Shown here in pieces: positions 37,779 through 47,643 of a stretch of 64,000 nt of DNA. The position numbers and the translations under genes were made by a program. The stretch covers positions 1-64,000 of the forward strand of contig NZ_JAALEG010000003.1 in assembly GCF_011058165.1 (NCBI RefSeq). Reading direction: 5' to 3'. The notes under the pieces are model-generated. The model ran no database searches. It worked only from the letters and a program-made list of their open reading frames with translations, and had not been told where the DNA came from. Numbering within the stretch: position 1 is the first letter of the stretch; each line of letters begins with the position of its first letter. Origin of the DNA: Rhodococcus aetherivorans (GTDB lineage Bacteria; Actinomycetota; Actinomycetes; Mycobacteriales; Mycobacteriaceae).

Positions 37779-38621
37779 TCAGGCGGCCGCGGTGATCATG
37801 CCGACGGCGGTGAGGGCGAGCACCATTCCGGTCATCTGGCCCCGCCCGATGCGCTCGCCCAGCACGACCATCGCCAGCAGCACGGTCGCCGCCGGGTACA
37901 GCGCGCCGATGACGCTCACCAGCGACAGCATGCCGCCCTGGAAGGCGAACATCAGCGCACCGTTGGCGATCACGTCCAGCACCGCGACCGCGATGATGTG
38001 CGGATAGACCCGGCTCGGCGGCCGGATCATCTGCCGCACGCCCAGGGCCACCGCCCACACGACGAGTGTCGCCGTGAGCCGGGACATGCCGAGGGGCCAC
38101 AGGCCGGTGCCCGCGGGGACGCGGTGCAGCGCGACGAACATCAGCGCGAACGCGACTCCGGAGCCGACGGTCAGCCACGCCACGTTCGCGGTGAATCGGG
38201 GTTGCTCGTCCCCGGCGACGCCTTCCTTCGATTCGCGACTGACCAGCACGACGGCGACGAGGGCGATCGCGATGCCGGCGTAGGCGACCGGTCCGGGCCG
38301 CTCCCCCGTCGCGATCCCGACGAGCACCGGGATACCGGCCACGAGCACGGCGGTGAGCGGGGACACCACCGACATCGGGCCCGCGGCGAGCGCGAGATAG
38401 AACCACCAGATCGCGAGCCCGCCGGCGACACCGGCCGCCGCACCCCAGCCGAGGGACTCGGGGGTGAGGTCGCCGCCCACGAGCGGCGCGACGGCGAGCA
38501 CCAGCAGCAGCGACAGCGGGTACGAGACGATCACGAACCGCAGCGCCGCCACCCGGCGGGACGCGACCCCGCCGAGGAAGTCGCTCACCCCGTAGCCGAC
38601 CGCGGCCACCAGGGCGAGCAC
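37779..38621 (-). CDS. EamA/DMT-family transporter
   Basis: This 280-residue protein has ten predicted membrane segments in two EamA halves. The first half includes AAVGYGVSDFLGGVASRR and SVVSPLTAVLVAGIPVLVG; the second includes MSRLTATLVVWA and SVIGALYPAATVLLAMVVLGERI. Substrate unknown. The GTG start at 38621 lies eight bases after the smpB stop, although homology hints that a CTG a few codons upstream could be used. The gene is inserted between smpB and ssrA. Confidence 0.82.
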   Translation of the reverse strand: MLALVAAVGYGVSDFLGGVASRRVAALRFVIVSYPLSLLLVLAVAPLVGGDLTPESLGWGAAAGVAGGLAIWWFYLALAAGPMSVVSPLTAVLVAGIPVLVGIATGERPGPVAYAGIAIALVAVVLVSRESKEGVAGDEQPRFTANVAWLTVGSGVAFALMFVALHRVPAGTGLWPLGMSRLTATLVVWAVALGVRQMIRPPSRVYPHIIAVAVLDVIANGALMFAFQGGMLSLVSVIGALYPAATVLLAMVVLGERIGRGQMTGMVLALTAVGMITAAA

Positions 38622-38629
38622 GATCGCCG

Positions 38630-39103
38630 TCAGCGCATGCCCTTCACCCGCCGGCCGAGCTCGCGGGTCACCTCGCGCTCGGCGGTGCGACGGGCCAGGT
38701 CCTGCCGCTTGTCGTAGTCCTGCTTGCCCTTGGCCAGCGCCAATTCGACCTTCACCTTGCCGTCGGAGAAGTACATCGACAGCGGGACCAGGGTCTGGTT
38801 GCCCTCACGGGTCTTGCCGACGAGGTTGTCGATCTCCCGGCGGTGCAGCAGCAGCTTGCGGGTGCGCCGGGGCGCGTGGTTGGTCCACGTGCCGTGCCCG
38901 TACTCGGGGATGTGCAGCCCGCGCAGCCACACCTCGCCGTCGTCGACGGTGGCGAACGCGTCGACGAGCGACGCCTTGCCCTCGCGCAGGCTCTTGACCT
39001 CGGTGCCCAGGAGCGCGACTCCGGCCTCGTACGTGTCGAGAATGGTGTAGTTGTGCCGTGCCTTGCGATTCGTGGCGATGACCTTGCGGCCCTTTTCCTT
39101 CAC
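38630..39103 (-). CDS. smpB: SsrA-binding protein SmpB
   Basis: This 157-residue RNA-binding protein delivers tmRNA to stalled ribosomes. Landmarks are [37 protein letters not shown], the central [28 protein letters not shown] and the basic C-terminal tail [18 protein letters not shown] 39103 follows GGAGGGG. It lies downstream of ftsEX, an arrangement shared with mycobacteria. Confidence 0.95.
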   Translation of the reverse strand: MKEKGRKVIATNRKARHNYTILDTYEAGVALLGTEVKSLREGKASLVDAFATVDDGEVWLRGLHIPEYGHGTWTNHAPRRTRKLLLHRREIDNLVGKTREGNQTLVPLSMYFSDGKVKVELALAKGKQDYDKRQDLARRTAEREVTRELGRRVKGMR

Positions 39104-39196
39104 TTTCGGGCCCCTCCGGTCCTCGATGCGTCCGACAGATCTGTGTACAGCATAGGTAGCGGACGCAACGAGATATTCCCGCGCACCGACGCGCGG

Positions 39197-40102
39197 CTAT
39201 TCACGCACGTACAGGCGCAGGGTGACGTAGGCGGTCAGGGCCGCCATGCCGACGCCCACCAGCACCAGGATCGGCGAGACCAGCAGCACGTCGCTGTTGG
39301 AGATGCGGGCGACGATGTTGGCCTCGTAGACCTCCGAGAGCACCTCGTCGACGAAGGCGCCCTTCGCGACGAACAACCCCGCGATCGCCAGCGCCGCGCC
39401 GATCACGGCCGCCACGACGGCCTCGAGCAGGAACGGCAGCTGGGTGTACCAGCGGGTGGCGCCGACCAGCCGCATGATGCCCACCTCGGTGCGGCGGGTG
39501 AACGCGGCGATCTGCACCATGTTCGCGATGAGCAGGATCGCAGCGACCGCCTGGACCGTGGCGATCGCGAATGCGGCGTTGCGGACGCCGCCCAGCACGC
39601 TGAACAGCCGCTCGACGAGGTCCTTCTGATTGAGCACGCTGTCGACGCCGGGACGGACGGCGAACTGGTCCTCGATCACCCCGAAGCGGTCGGGATCCGA
39701 GAGCTTGATCTTGAACGAGGCCGGGAAGCTCTCGGCACTGACGAGCTCGGCGAGCTCCGGCTGGTCCTTGAAGACCCGCTCGGTCGCGTCGGCGACGGCG
39801 TCCTCGCGGTTGAGGTACTGCACCGACACCACCGCCGGGGTGTTCTCGAGGTCCGAGCGCAGGGTGCGGCAGATGTCCTGTTCGCAGTCGGGGTCGAGGG
39901 TCGAGATGTCGTCGGTGAGGAACACCTGCACCTCGACCCGGTCGAGGAAGATCTGCTGCGTCTTGTCGGCCATCTGCACGACGAGCAGACCCGCGCCGAA
40001 CAGGCCGAGGGAGATCGCGGTGGTCAGGATCATCGCGACGGTCATGGTCAGGTTGCGGCGCAGGCCGGTGACGACCTCGCTCAGGATGAAGCTGGCACGC
40101 AT
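39197..40102 (-). CDS. ftsX: Cell division protein FtsX
   Basis: This 301-residue permease-like partner of FtsE transmits ATP-driven movement to peptidoglycan hydrolases. It has a cytoplasmic N-tail, helix 1 (AMILTTAISLGLFGAGLLVVQ) and an extracellular domain of about 120 residues with a DCEQDIC Cys pair. Three helices follow, with RRTEVGIMRLVGAT in the cytoplasmic loop. ATG 40102. It follows ftsE by 60 bp. The length matches actinobacterial FtsX. Confidence 0.94.
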   Translation of the reverse strand: MRASFILSEVVTGLRRNLTMTVAMILTTAISLGLFGAGLLVVQMADKTQQIFLDRVEVQVFLTDDISTLDPDCEQDICRTLRSDLENTPAVVSVQYLNREDAVADATERVFKDQPELAELVSAESFPASFKIKLSDPDRFGVIEDQFAVRPGVDSVLNQKDLVERLFSVLGGVRNAAFAIATVQAVAAILLIANMVQIAAFTRRTEVGIMRLVGATRWYTQLPFLLEAVVAAVIGAALAIAGLFVAKGAFVDEVLSEVYEANIVARISNSDVLLVSPILVLVGVGMAALTAYVTLRLYVRE

Positions 40103-40162
40103 GGAGTGTCGAAGTCCTTCGGTTGCCGGAGGGGCGAGAGCGATGGGAGCGGAGGAGCGCGG

Positions 40163-40852
<690 letters not shown>

Positions 40853-40883
40853 GCCGCCATGCTAGCCGTTATCGGACGGTGAC

Positions 40884-41324
40884 CTAAGGAACCGACTCGC
40901 CGGTAGGTTCGGCGGGGGACGAATCGCCGAGGCCGGGAATCGGAATCTCGGGCAGCCGCAGGCCGGGCTGAGTCGTCGTGGTCGTCGGGGCCGGGGCCTC
41001 GGGAACGGTGCGCGAACCCGCTCCGCCGGGCGTGGATCCGGTCCCGGTCGGCGCCGGCGTGGTCGTCGTCGGGGTCGGCTCCGTAGTGGTCGACGTGGGG
41101 CTCGGTTCGGCGGTGGTGGGCTCGGGCACGTACGGCACGTACGGCGTCTCGCTGACGACCACCGCGCCCGGCGGCGCCGTCGCCGTGCCCTGTTCCTCCT
41201 CCGGGTTGAGGTACAGGTAGAGCACCCACAGCCCCAGCCACACCAGGCACAGGGCCAGGGTGGCGGTACGCAGCCGGCCGCCGAAGACGTGGTCCGGGAT
41301 GTGGAACCTGCGAGGCTCGCTCAC
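40884..41324 (-). CDS. Pro/Thr-rich single-pass membrane protein of the prfB-ftsEX region
   Basis: This 146-residue protein has one membrane helix (about residues 20-38, TATLALCLVWLGLWVLYLYL). An extracytoplasmic tail of about 100 residues rich in Pro, Thr and Ser follows, with no recognised domain. The corresponding position in mycobacteria also holds a proline-rich membrane protein. The start overlaps the mscS stop (ATGA), and ftsE follows 31 bp later. A role near the divisome or cell wall is suggested only by position. Confidence 0.75.
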   Translation of the reverse strand: MSEPRRFHIPDHVFGGRLRTATLALCLVWLGLWVLYLYLNPEEEQGTATAPPGAVVVSETPYVPYVPEPTTAEPSPTSTTTEPTPTTTTPAPTGTGSTPGGAGSRTVPEAPAPTTTTTQPGLRLPEIPIPGLGDSSPAEPTGESVP

Positions 41325-42205
41325 CGCACCGCCTCGATCCCGTGGATCGGGGTGGACGTGTCGAGCTGTGGATGGACGGTGAGGCCCTGCCGGCGCAACG
41401 CGAGCGCGACCCGCACGCGCAGTTCCCGTCCCACCTGGAACTGCTTGCCGGGCAGGGTGCGCGCGACCATGCGAACGCTGACCTGGTCGACCTCGAGGCT
41501 CTCGACGCCCATCACGGTGGGCTCGTCGAGCAGCAGTTCCTTCAGCTTCTCGTCCTCGAAGGCATTGACGCCGACCTCGTGCAGGATGTCGTTGACCTCC
41601 GCGATGTCGGCCGTGACCGGGATCGGCACGTCGACGACCGCACGGGCCCAGTCCTTGGAGAGGTTGACGGCCTTGTTGATCTGCCCGTTGGGCACGGTGA
41701 TGACCTCGCCGGCGGCGTTGCGCAGCTTGGTGACGCGCAGGGTGACGTCCTCGACCGTGCCGACGGCGTCGGCGGAGGCCCCGGTGACCGAGATCTGGAC
41801 CGTGTCACCGAACCCGTACTGCCGTTCGGTGATGATGAAGAATCCGGCGAGAATGTCCTGGACGATGCGCTGGGCGCCGAAGCCGAGCGCCGCGCCGAGG
41901 ACGGTCGCGGGGGCCACCAGGCTGCCGATGGGCAGCGCGAGGTAGTCGAACACCTTCAGGGTGGCGACGATGTAGACGAACGTGATGACCACCCAGGTGA
42001 TCACCTGCGCCACCGAGTGCCGGTGTTTCGTCACCTCCGAGCGCACCAGCGCGTCGGACTGCTGATACGTCTCGTCGATGCGGCGGGTGATGCGGCCGCC
42101 GGTCCAGCTGACGAACCGCGCGACGAGGACAGCGCCGAGCACGGTCAGCGCGATCTGCAGACCGCTGGTCGACAGCCAGTCGAGGAGCCTGGTACCGGGA
42201 AACAG
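41321..42205 (-). CDS. mscS: MscS-family mechanosensitive channel, probable CTG start
   Basis: This 294-residue channel has helix 3 and the beta domain of MscS ([39 protein letters not shown]), VTLRVTKLRNAAGEVITVPNG and the C-terminal mixed domain. The first ATG/GTG is GTG 42142, which would cut the first helix and has no ribosome site. CTG at 42205 follows GGAGGATCCACC. It restores LFPGTRLLDWLSTSGLQIAL, expected of the family. A TAA stop lies just upstream. The gene starts 22 bp after prfB. Confidence 0.85.
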   Translation of the reverse strand: MFPGTRLLDWLSTSGLQIALTVLGAVLVARFVSWTGGRITRRIDETYQQSDALVRSEVTKHRHSVAQVITWVVITFVYIVATLKVFDYLALPIGSLVAPATVLGAALGFGAQRIVQDILAGFFIITERQYGFGDTVQISVTGASADAVGTVEDVTLRVTKLRNAAGEVITVPNGQINKAVNLSKDWARAVVDVPIPVTADIAEVNDILHEVGVNAFEDEKLKELLLDEPTVMGVESLEVDQVSVRMVARTLPGKQFQVGRELRVRVALALRRQGLTVHPQLDTSTPIHGIEAVR

Positions 42206-42226
42206 GGTGGATCCTCCGTAGCCGTG

Positions 42227-43351
42227 TTATTGATTCTGCTTCTGGTTCTCGCGCATGCGCCACCGGATGCCCTCTTCGAGGAACCCGTCGATGTCGCCGT
42301 CGAGGACGGCGGCCGGGTTGTTCACCTCGTACTCGGTGCGCAGGTCCTTGACCATCTGGTACGGGTGCAGGACGTAGGAGCGCATCTGGTTGCCCCACGA
42401 GCTGCCGCCGTCGCCCTTGAGCGCGTCCATCTCCGCGCGCTCCTCCTGCCGCTTGCGTTCGAGCAGCTTGGCCTGCAGCACGCGCATGGCCGAAACCTTG
42501 TTCTGCAACTGCGACTTCTCGTTCTGGCAGGTGACGACGATGCCCGTGGGGATGTGGGTCAGGCGCACCGCGGAGTCGGTGGTGTTGACGGACTGCCCGC
42601 CCGGGCCGGACGAGCGGTACACGTCGACGCGGATGTCGTTCTCGTCGACGTCGATGTGGTCGGTGGTCTCGACGACCGGCAGCACCTCGACCTCGGCGAA
42701 CGACGTCTGGCGGCGGCCCTGGTTGTCGAAGGGGCTGATCCGCACGAGCCGGTGGGTGCCCATCTCGACCGACAGGGTGCCGTACGTGTAGGGCGCCTTG
42801 ATCGCGAAGGTCGCGGACTTGATGCCGGCCTCCTCCGCGTACGAGGTGTCGTACACCTCGACCGGGTAGCCGTGCTTGTCGGCCCACCGGATGTACATGC
42901 GCATGAGCATCTCGGCCCAGTCCGCGGCGTCGACGCCGCCGGCGCCGGCGCGGATGTTGACCAGCGCGTCGCGCTGGTCGTACTCGCCGGACAGGAGCGT
43001 GCGCACCTCCATCGCCTCGATGTCGGTGCGCAGGCCGGCCCGCTCGGCGTCGGCGTCGGCCATGGCGGCGGCGCGGTCCTCACCCTCCTCGCCCTCGGCG
43101 AGTTCGTAGAGCACCGGTAGGTCGTCGAGCCGGGAGCGCAGCTCCTCGACGCGGCGCAGTTCGCCCTGGGCGTGCGAGAGCTGGCTGGTGACCTGCTGCG
43201 CGTGCTCCTGGTCGTTCCACAGCTCCGGGTCGGCGGCCTGGTGCTCGAGTTCGTCGATACGCCGACGCAGCTCGTCCACGTCGAGAACCGCCTCGACGGT
43301 CTCGAGGGTGGTCGCCAGTTCGGCCAGGTCTGCGGAAACATCGGGATGCAC
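42227..43351 (-). CDS. prfB: Peptide chain release factor 2
   Basis: This 374-residue protein terminates translation at UGA and UAA. The stop-codon recognition motif SPF is in [15 protein letters not shown], and the catalytic GGQ is in [10 protein letters not shown]. The frame is continuous from GTG 43351 ([12 protein letters not shown]), so the programmed +1 frameshift found in many bacteria is absent, as in other actinobacteria. It heads the prfB-mscS-membrane protein-ftsE-ftsX-smpB run. Confidence 0.96.
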   Translation of the reverse strand: MHPDVSADLAELATTLETVEAVLDVDELRRRIDELEHQAADPELWNDQEHAQQVTSQLSHAQGELRRVEELRSRLDDLPVLYELAEGEEGEDRAAAMADADAERAGLRTDIEAMEVRTLLSGEYDQRDALVNIRAGAGGVDAADWAEMLMRMYIRWADKHGYPVEVYDTSYAEEAGIKSATFAIKAPYTYGTLSVEMGTHRLVRISPFDNQGRRQTSFAEVEVLPVVETTDHIDVDENDIRVDVYRSSGPGGQSVNTTDSAVRLTHIPTGIVVTCQNEKSQLQNKVSAMRVLQAKLLERKRQEERAEMDALKGDGGSSWGNQMRSYVLHPYQMVKDLRTEYEVNNPAAVLDGDIDGFLEEGIRWRMRENQKQNQ

Positions 43352-43430
43352 GATTCCCAAGGTTACCGGGTGTGCGGCGGTACCTCGCCACCGCTCGGGG
43401 CCCGGTGGGCTCTCGGCTAGCGTCTGAGGC

Positions 43431-44216
43431 ATGAGCACCGACCTCTCGGCCGATCTGGACCTCGCCCTGCGCCTCGCCGACGAGGCGGACGCCATCACGC
43501 GCACCCGGTTCGGCGCCCTCGACCTGACCGTCACCGACAAGCCGGACCTGACACCGGTGTCGGATGCCGATCTCGGCGTCGAACGCGCCGTGCGCGGCAC
43601 CCTCGGCGCCGAGCGCCCGGGCGACGCGATCCTCGGCGAGGAGTTCGGCGGCGACGCGGTGTTCACCGGCCGGCAGTGGGTGGTCGATCCGATCGACGGG
43701 ACGAAGAACTTCGTGCGCGGCGTGCCGGTGTGGGCCAGCCTCATCGCCCTGCTCGACGACGGCGTGCCCGTGGTGGGGGTGGTGAGCGCCCCGGCGCTGA
43801 ACCGTCGCTGGTGGGCCGCGGCGGGCGCGGGCGCGTGGATGGCGCACGACGGCGCAGAGCCGCGCCGCATCGCCGTCTCGCAGGTCACCGACCTGTCCGC
43901 GGCGTCGCTGAGCTTCTCGAGCCTGTCCGGCTGGCGCGATCGCGGTCGGCGCGACGAGTTCGTCGCGCTCACCGACGAGGTGTGGCGGGTGCGGGCCTAC
44001 GGCGACTTCTATTCGTACTGCCTGCTCGCGGAGGGTGCGGTCGACATCGCACTTGAGCCCGAGGTGTCCCTGTGGGACCTGGCCGCGCTCGACGTGCTGA
44101 TCCGGGAGGCGGGAGGCCGGTTCACGAATCTGGACGGTGCGGCCGGCCCGCACGGCGGCAGCGCGGTAGCCACCAACGGGGCGCTGCACGAGGGCGTGCT
44201 CACGCGCCTGCGGTGA
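43431..44216 (+). CDS. hisN: Histidinol-phosphatase HisN (inositol-monophosphatase fold)
   Basis: This 261-residue enzyme dephosphorylates histidinol phosphate in histidine synthesis. The metal motif is [20 protein letters not shown], preceded by GEEFG (ILGEEFGGD). The second motif is [17 protein letters not shown]. In M. tuberculosis hisN lies close to fadE24-fadE23, as here. The fold is shared with inositol phosphatases, so specificity rests on this synteny and on [13 protein letters not shown]. Confidence 0.88.
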   Translation: MSTDLSADLDLALRLADEADAITRTRFGALDLTVTDKPDLTPVSDADLGVERAVRGTLGAERPGDAILGEEFGGDAVFTGRQWVVDPIDGTKNFVRGVPVWASLIALLDDGVPVVGVVSAPALNRRWWAAAGAGAWMAHDGAEPRRIAVSQVTDLSAASLSFSSLSGWRDRGRRDEFVALTDEVWRVRAYGDFYSYCLLAEGAVDIALEPEVSLWDLAALDVLIREAGGRFTNLDGAAGPHGGSAVATNGALHEGVLTRLR

Positions 44217-44261
44217 TCCGCGCGGCTCCCGCCCACCCCGAACTTACTCGATAGTAGACAC

Positions 44262-44285
44262 CTACCTTACTCCGGAGTAAGGTAG
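44262..44285. promoter_or_regulatory. Perfect 24-bp palindrome upstream of the fadE pair
   Basis: CTACCTTACTCCGGAGTAAG and the following GTAG form an exact 24-bp palindrome, 37 bp before the fadE24-like ATG. A weaker related repeat (CTTACTCGATAGTAG) lies at 44243-44257. The form is typical of TetR-type lipid regulators. No regulator gene is adjacent, so the binder would act from elsewhere. Confidence 0.75.
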
Positions 44286-44322
44286 TGGTGTCCGTCCCCA
44301 CATCGAGAAACTTCTGGTGATC

Positions 44323-45708
44323 ATGAGCAAGCAAGAGAGTGTGGCCCGGAACACCCCTCGCGACACGTCCGCGGTGGGCCTGAATCCCCTCCGACGGGAC
44401 GCCATGGGCGCCGCGATGCGGGTGCTCACGCGGATCACCGGTTCGGAGCTCGCGGACCGGTACAACCTCCGACAGGCCATCGACCGGGTGACCTACCAGT
44501 CCACCAAGACCGGCTTCAAGACGCTCGGCGCCGCCACCCGCACCTTCAAGAAGGTCACCGGCGGCAACGCACCTCAGCGCCTCGACCCCGCCGTCCGCAC
44601 CGACCTGTTCGACCTGACCCCCACCGACGATCAGCAGATGATCGCCGAGACCGTCCGCGAGTTCGCCGCCGAGATCCTGCGGCCCGCCGCGCACGACGCC
44701 GACGAGGCGGCCGCCGCCCCCACCGACCTCCTCGCCCGGGCCGCCGAACTCGGCATCACCCTCGTCAATGTGCCCGAGACGTTCGAAGGAGCCGCCACCG
44801 AGCGGGGCGCCGTCACCAACGCGCTCGTCGCCGAGGCGCTCGCCCACGGCGACATGGGGCTGGCCCTGCCGATCCTCGCGCCGAGCGGCGTCGCGGTCGC
44901 CCTGACCCAGTGGGGCACCGAGGAGCAGCAGCGGACCTACCTGCCGGCGTTCGCCGGGGACGACGTCCCGCAGGCCTGTGTCGTGATCACCGAGCCGCGC
45001 GCCCTGTTCGACCCGTTCGCGCTGCAGACCAAGGCGGTGCGCTCCCCCAGCGGTTACCGGCTCAACGGCGTCAAGTCCCTCGTGCCGGCCGCCGGCAGCG
45101 CCGAGCTGTTCGTCGTCGCCGCCGAGCTCGACGGAAAGCCGTCGCTGTTCCTGGTCGAGTCCGACAGCAAGGGCGTCGCGATCGAGGCCGACCCGTCGAT
45201 GGGCCTGCGTGCCGCCGGGCTCGGCCGGCTGCATCTGACCGACGTCGCCGTCCCGCAGGCCGCCCTGCTCGGCGACGCGGACGCCGACGCACGCGCCGAG
45301 CAGTACGCGGACGCGGTCCGCCTCGCCCGCCTGGGCTGGGCCTCCCTCGCCATGGGTACCGGGCAGGCCGTGCTCGACTACGTCGTCCCCTACGTCAACG
45401 AACGGGAGGCGTTCGGCGAACCGATCAGCCACCGGCAGGCCGTCGCCTTCATGGTCGCCGACATGAAGATCGAGCTCGACGGCATCCGGCTGGTCACGCT
45501 GCGCGGCGCGGCCCGCGCCGAGCAGGGCCTGTCCTTCGCCCGGGAGGCGGCGCTGGCCCGCAAGCTCGCCACCGACAAGGGCATGCGGATCGGCCTCGAC
45601 GGCGTCCAGCTGCTCGGTGGCCACGGCTTCACCAAGGAACACCCCGTCGAACGCTGGTACCGCGACCTGCGCGCCGTGGGCGTCGCCGAGGGCGTCGTCC
45701 TCGTCTGA
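44323..45708 (+). CDS. fadE24: Acyl-CoA dehydrogenase, FadE24-like
   Basis: This 461-residue flavoprotein oxidises acyl-CoA to enoyl-CoA. An N-terminal extension of about 95 residues precedes the ACAD fold, which starts at FDLTPTDDQQMIAETVREFAAEIL. The middle domain (ACVVITEP) lacks the usual T-x-P-x-x-GSD flavin motif. The C-terminal QLLGGHGFTKEHPVERWYRDLR is typical. Altered flavin contacts fit a subunit of a heteromeric ACAD. ATG 44323 is used. The next gene is the fadE23-like partner. Confidence 0.85.
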   Translation: MSKQESVARNTPRDTSAVGLNPLRRDAMGAAMRVLTRITGSELADRYNLRQAIDRVTYQSTKTGFKTLGAATRTFKKVTGGNAPQRLDPAVRTDLFDLTPTDDQQMIAETVREFAAEILRPAAHDADEAAAAPTDLLARAAELGITLVNVPETFEGAATERGAVTNALVAEALAHGDMGLALPILAPSGVAVALTQWGTEEQQRTYLPAFAGDDVPQACVVITEPRALFDPFALQTKAVRSPSGYRLNGVKSLVPAAGSAELFVVAAELDGKPSLFLVESDSKGVAIEADPSMGLRAAGLGRLHLTDVAVPQAALLGDADADARAEQYADAVRLARLGWASLAMGTGQAVLDYVVPYVNEREAFGEPISHRQAVAFMVADMKIELDGIRLVTLRGAARAEQGLSFAREAALARKLATDKGMRIGLDGVQLLGGHGFTKEHPVERWYRDLRAVGVAEGVVLV

Positions 45709-45751
45709 GCCGCCCGATCCGGCAGCGTCACCTCACACCTAGGAATCTGTG

Positions 45752-46960
45752 ATGATCAATCTCGAACTTCCCAAGAGGCTCAAGGCGTCGGCGAACCAGG
45801 CGCACCAGGTCGCCGCGCAGATCTTCCGTCCCGTCTCGCGCAAGTACGACCTCGCCGAGCACGTGTACCCGGTCGAGCTCGACACGATGGCCGCGATGGT
45901 CGAGGGGTTGAACGACTCCGGCCAGGGCGCCTCGGGCGCGGCGCTCGGCCGCGGCGACGAGCCGAAGAAGCAGGCCGGCAACGTCAACGGCGGCAACATG
46001 GCGTCGCTGCTCAATGTGATCGAAACCTGCTGGGGCGACGTGGGGCTCACCCTGTCGATCCCCTACCAGGGGCTCGGCAACTCGGCGATCGCCGCCGTCG
46101 CCACCGACGAGCAGCTCGAACGCTTCGGCAAGGTGTGGGCGTCGATGGCGATCACCGAGCCGAGCTTCGGCTCCGATTCCGCCGCCGTGACCACCACCGC
46201 CGTCCTCGACGGCGACGAGTGGGTCCTCAACGGCGAGAAGATCTTCGTCACCGCCGGCGAGCGCTCGACCCACGTGGTGGTGTGGGCGAGCGTCGACAGG
46301 TCGAAGGGGCGCGCGGCGATCAAGTCGTTCGTCGTCCCGCGGGACGCCCCCGGCCTGAGCGTGGCGCGCCTCGAGCACAAGCTCGGCATCAAGGCCTCCG
46401 ACACCGCCGTCCTGGTGCTCGACAACTGCCGGATCCCGAAGGACAACCTGCTCGGCAGCCCCGAGGTGAACGTCGAGAAGGGGTTCGCGGGGGTCATGCA
46501 GACCTTCGACAACACCCGCCCGATCGTCGCCGGCATGGCCGTCGGCGTCGCCCGCGCGGCGCTCGAGGAACTGCGCGGCATCCTCGCCGAGGCCGGCGTC
46601 GAGGTGTCCTACGACATCCCGGCCTGCAACCAGCACGCCGCGGCCGCCGAGTTCCTCGCACTCGAGGCCGACTGGGAGGCGGCCTACCTGCAGGCGCTGC
46701 GGGCCGCGTGGATGGCCGACAACAAGCATCCCAACTCGCTCGAGGCCTCGATCTCCAAGGCCAAGGCCGGCCGCACCGGCACCGCGGTCACCCTCAAGGC
46801 CGTCGAACTGGCCGGCACCTACGGCTACTCCGAGCGTCCGCTGCTCGAGAAGTGGGCGCGCGACTCGAAGATCCTCGACATCTTCGAGGGCACCCAGCAG
46901 ATCCAGCAGCTCATCATCGCGCGGCGGCTGCTGGGCCTGTCGAGCACCGAGCTGAAGTAG
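45752..46960 (+). CDS. fadE23: Acyl-CoA dehydrogenase, FadE23-like
   Basis: This 402-residue ACAD has intact motifs: MAITEPSFGSDSAAVTTTAV for flavin, then WVLNGEKIFVTAGE, and FEGTQQIQQLIIARRLLGL at the end. A Glu base is plausible near the C-terminal YGYSERPLLEKWARDSK. ATG 45752 has AGGA eight bases upstream. It lies 43 bp after the fadE24-like gene. In mycobacteria the pair is described as a heterotetramer. Confidence 0.87.
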   Translation: MINLELPKRLKASANQAHQVAAQIFRPVSRKYDLAEHVYPVELDTMAAMVEGLNDSGQGASGAALGRGDEPKKQAGNVNGGNMASLLNVIETCWGDVGLTLSIPYQGLGNSAIAAVATDEQLERFGKVWASMAITEPSFGSDSAAVTTTAVLDGDEWVLNGEKIFVTAGERSTHVVVWASVDRSKGRAAIKSFVVPRDAPGLSVARLEHKLGIKASDTAVLVLDNCRIPKDNLLGSPEVNVEKGFAGVMQTFDNTRPIVAGMAVGVARAALEELRGILAEAGVEVSYDIPACNQHAAAAEFLALEADWEAAYLQALRAAWMADNKHPNSLEASISKAKAGRTGTAVTLKAVELAGTYGYSERPLLEKWARDSKILDIFEGTQQIQQLIIARRLLGLSSTELK

Positions 46961-46989
46961 CAGGTCACAGACCACTTCTCCGAGGGGTC

Positions 46990-47023
46990 GGGCCCCCGCC
47001 GTAGGCACCGACGGTGGGGGCCC
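46990..47023 (+). terminator. Terminator after fadE23
   Basis: GGGCCCCCGCCGT and ACGGTGGGGGCCC pair over 12 of 13 positions around an 8-base loop, 30 bp after the stop. The convergent broken channel gene lies just beyond. Confidence 0.7.
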
Positions 47024-47046
47024 TCTCGCGCTCCGGGGGCGGTCCG

Positions 47047-47462
47047 CTACACGCGAGAGCCGGCGGAATCGTCCTCACGTGCGCGGCGGAGATCTTCGCG
47101 GAGGGCGACCACCTCGACCGTCAGCGCGGCCACCTGCGCCCGTGTCACCGCCTGGCTCGCCTCGTCCTGCTCGCCCACACGCTCGACCGGCCAGGACGCC
47201 AACGTGACCGTCACGACACCGAGCAGGGCGATGCCCGCGATCATCAGGGCGGCCGCGATCAGCCGGCCGGTGGCCGTGACGGGGGCGAAATCGCCGTAGC
47301 CGACCGTGGTGACACCCAGGTGAGCACCATCACCGCCTCGCCCACCCGCGCCGTGCCGTCCGCCGGCTGGGCGAGCACCAGCCATGCGTACGCGGCCAGG
47401 AACATCCCCGCCGCGGTGGCCATCGGCCATTCGGACAGGCGGCGCCACCGTTCCTCGGTCAC
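47047..47462 (-). pseudogene. Potassium channel remnant (internal deletion and frameshift)
   Basis: GTG 47462 opens a frame encoding VTEERWRRLSEWPMATAAG and a first membrane helix (FLAAYAWLVLAQ), ending near EAVMVLTW around 47320. The downstream part, in another frame, carries the K+ selectivity filter VTTVGYGDFAPVTATGRL, the last helix (AAALMIAGIALLGVVTVTLASW) and a coiled-coil tail to the TAG at 47047. The helices normally found between them are missing. Deletion plus frame change at the join makes it a pseudogene unless the sequence is in error. Confidence 0.75.
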
Positions 47463-47587
47463 TCGAACGCCCCGGAGGCGAGGTATCGGATCACGAACGG
47501 ATCCTGCCGTCACCGCCGCGCGGGCCGGAATCGCCTCCCGTCCGGGTGCCCGCCGGCAATTCGGACGAATGTCCATGACTGTGAGGC

Positions 47588-47614
47588 GCGTCACCACTAG
47601 GGTTGCGGTGACGC
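47588..47614. promoter_or_regulatory. Candidate operator overlapping the fadD-type promoter
   Basis: GCGTCACC and GGTGACGC form perfect 8-bp arms with an 11-base spacer. A TAGGGT -10-like hexamer (47599-47604) lies between the arms, 40 bp before the ligase ATG. A bound repressor would block the promoter. Confidence 0.5.
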
Positions 47615-47643
47615 GAATCCGGCACGAGCTCGAAGGGGACAGC

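Noticed and set aside
42227-43351. Programmed frameshift in prfB
   Set aside because: The N-terminal coding is continuous, without an internal in-frame TGA.
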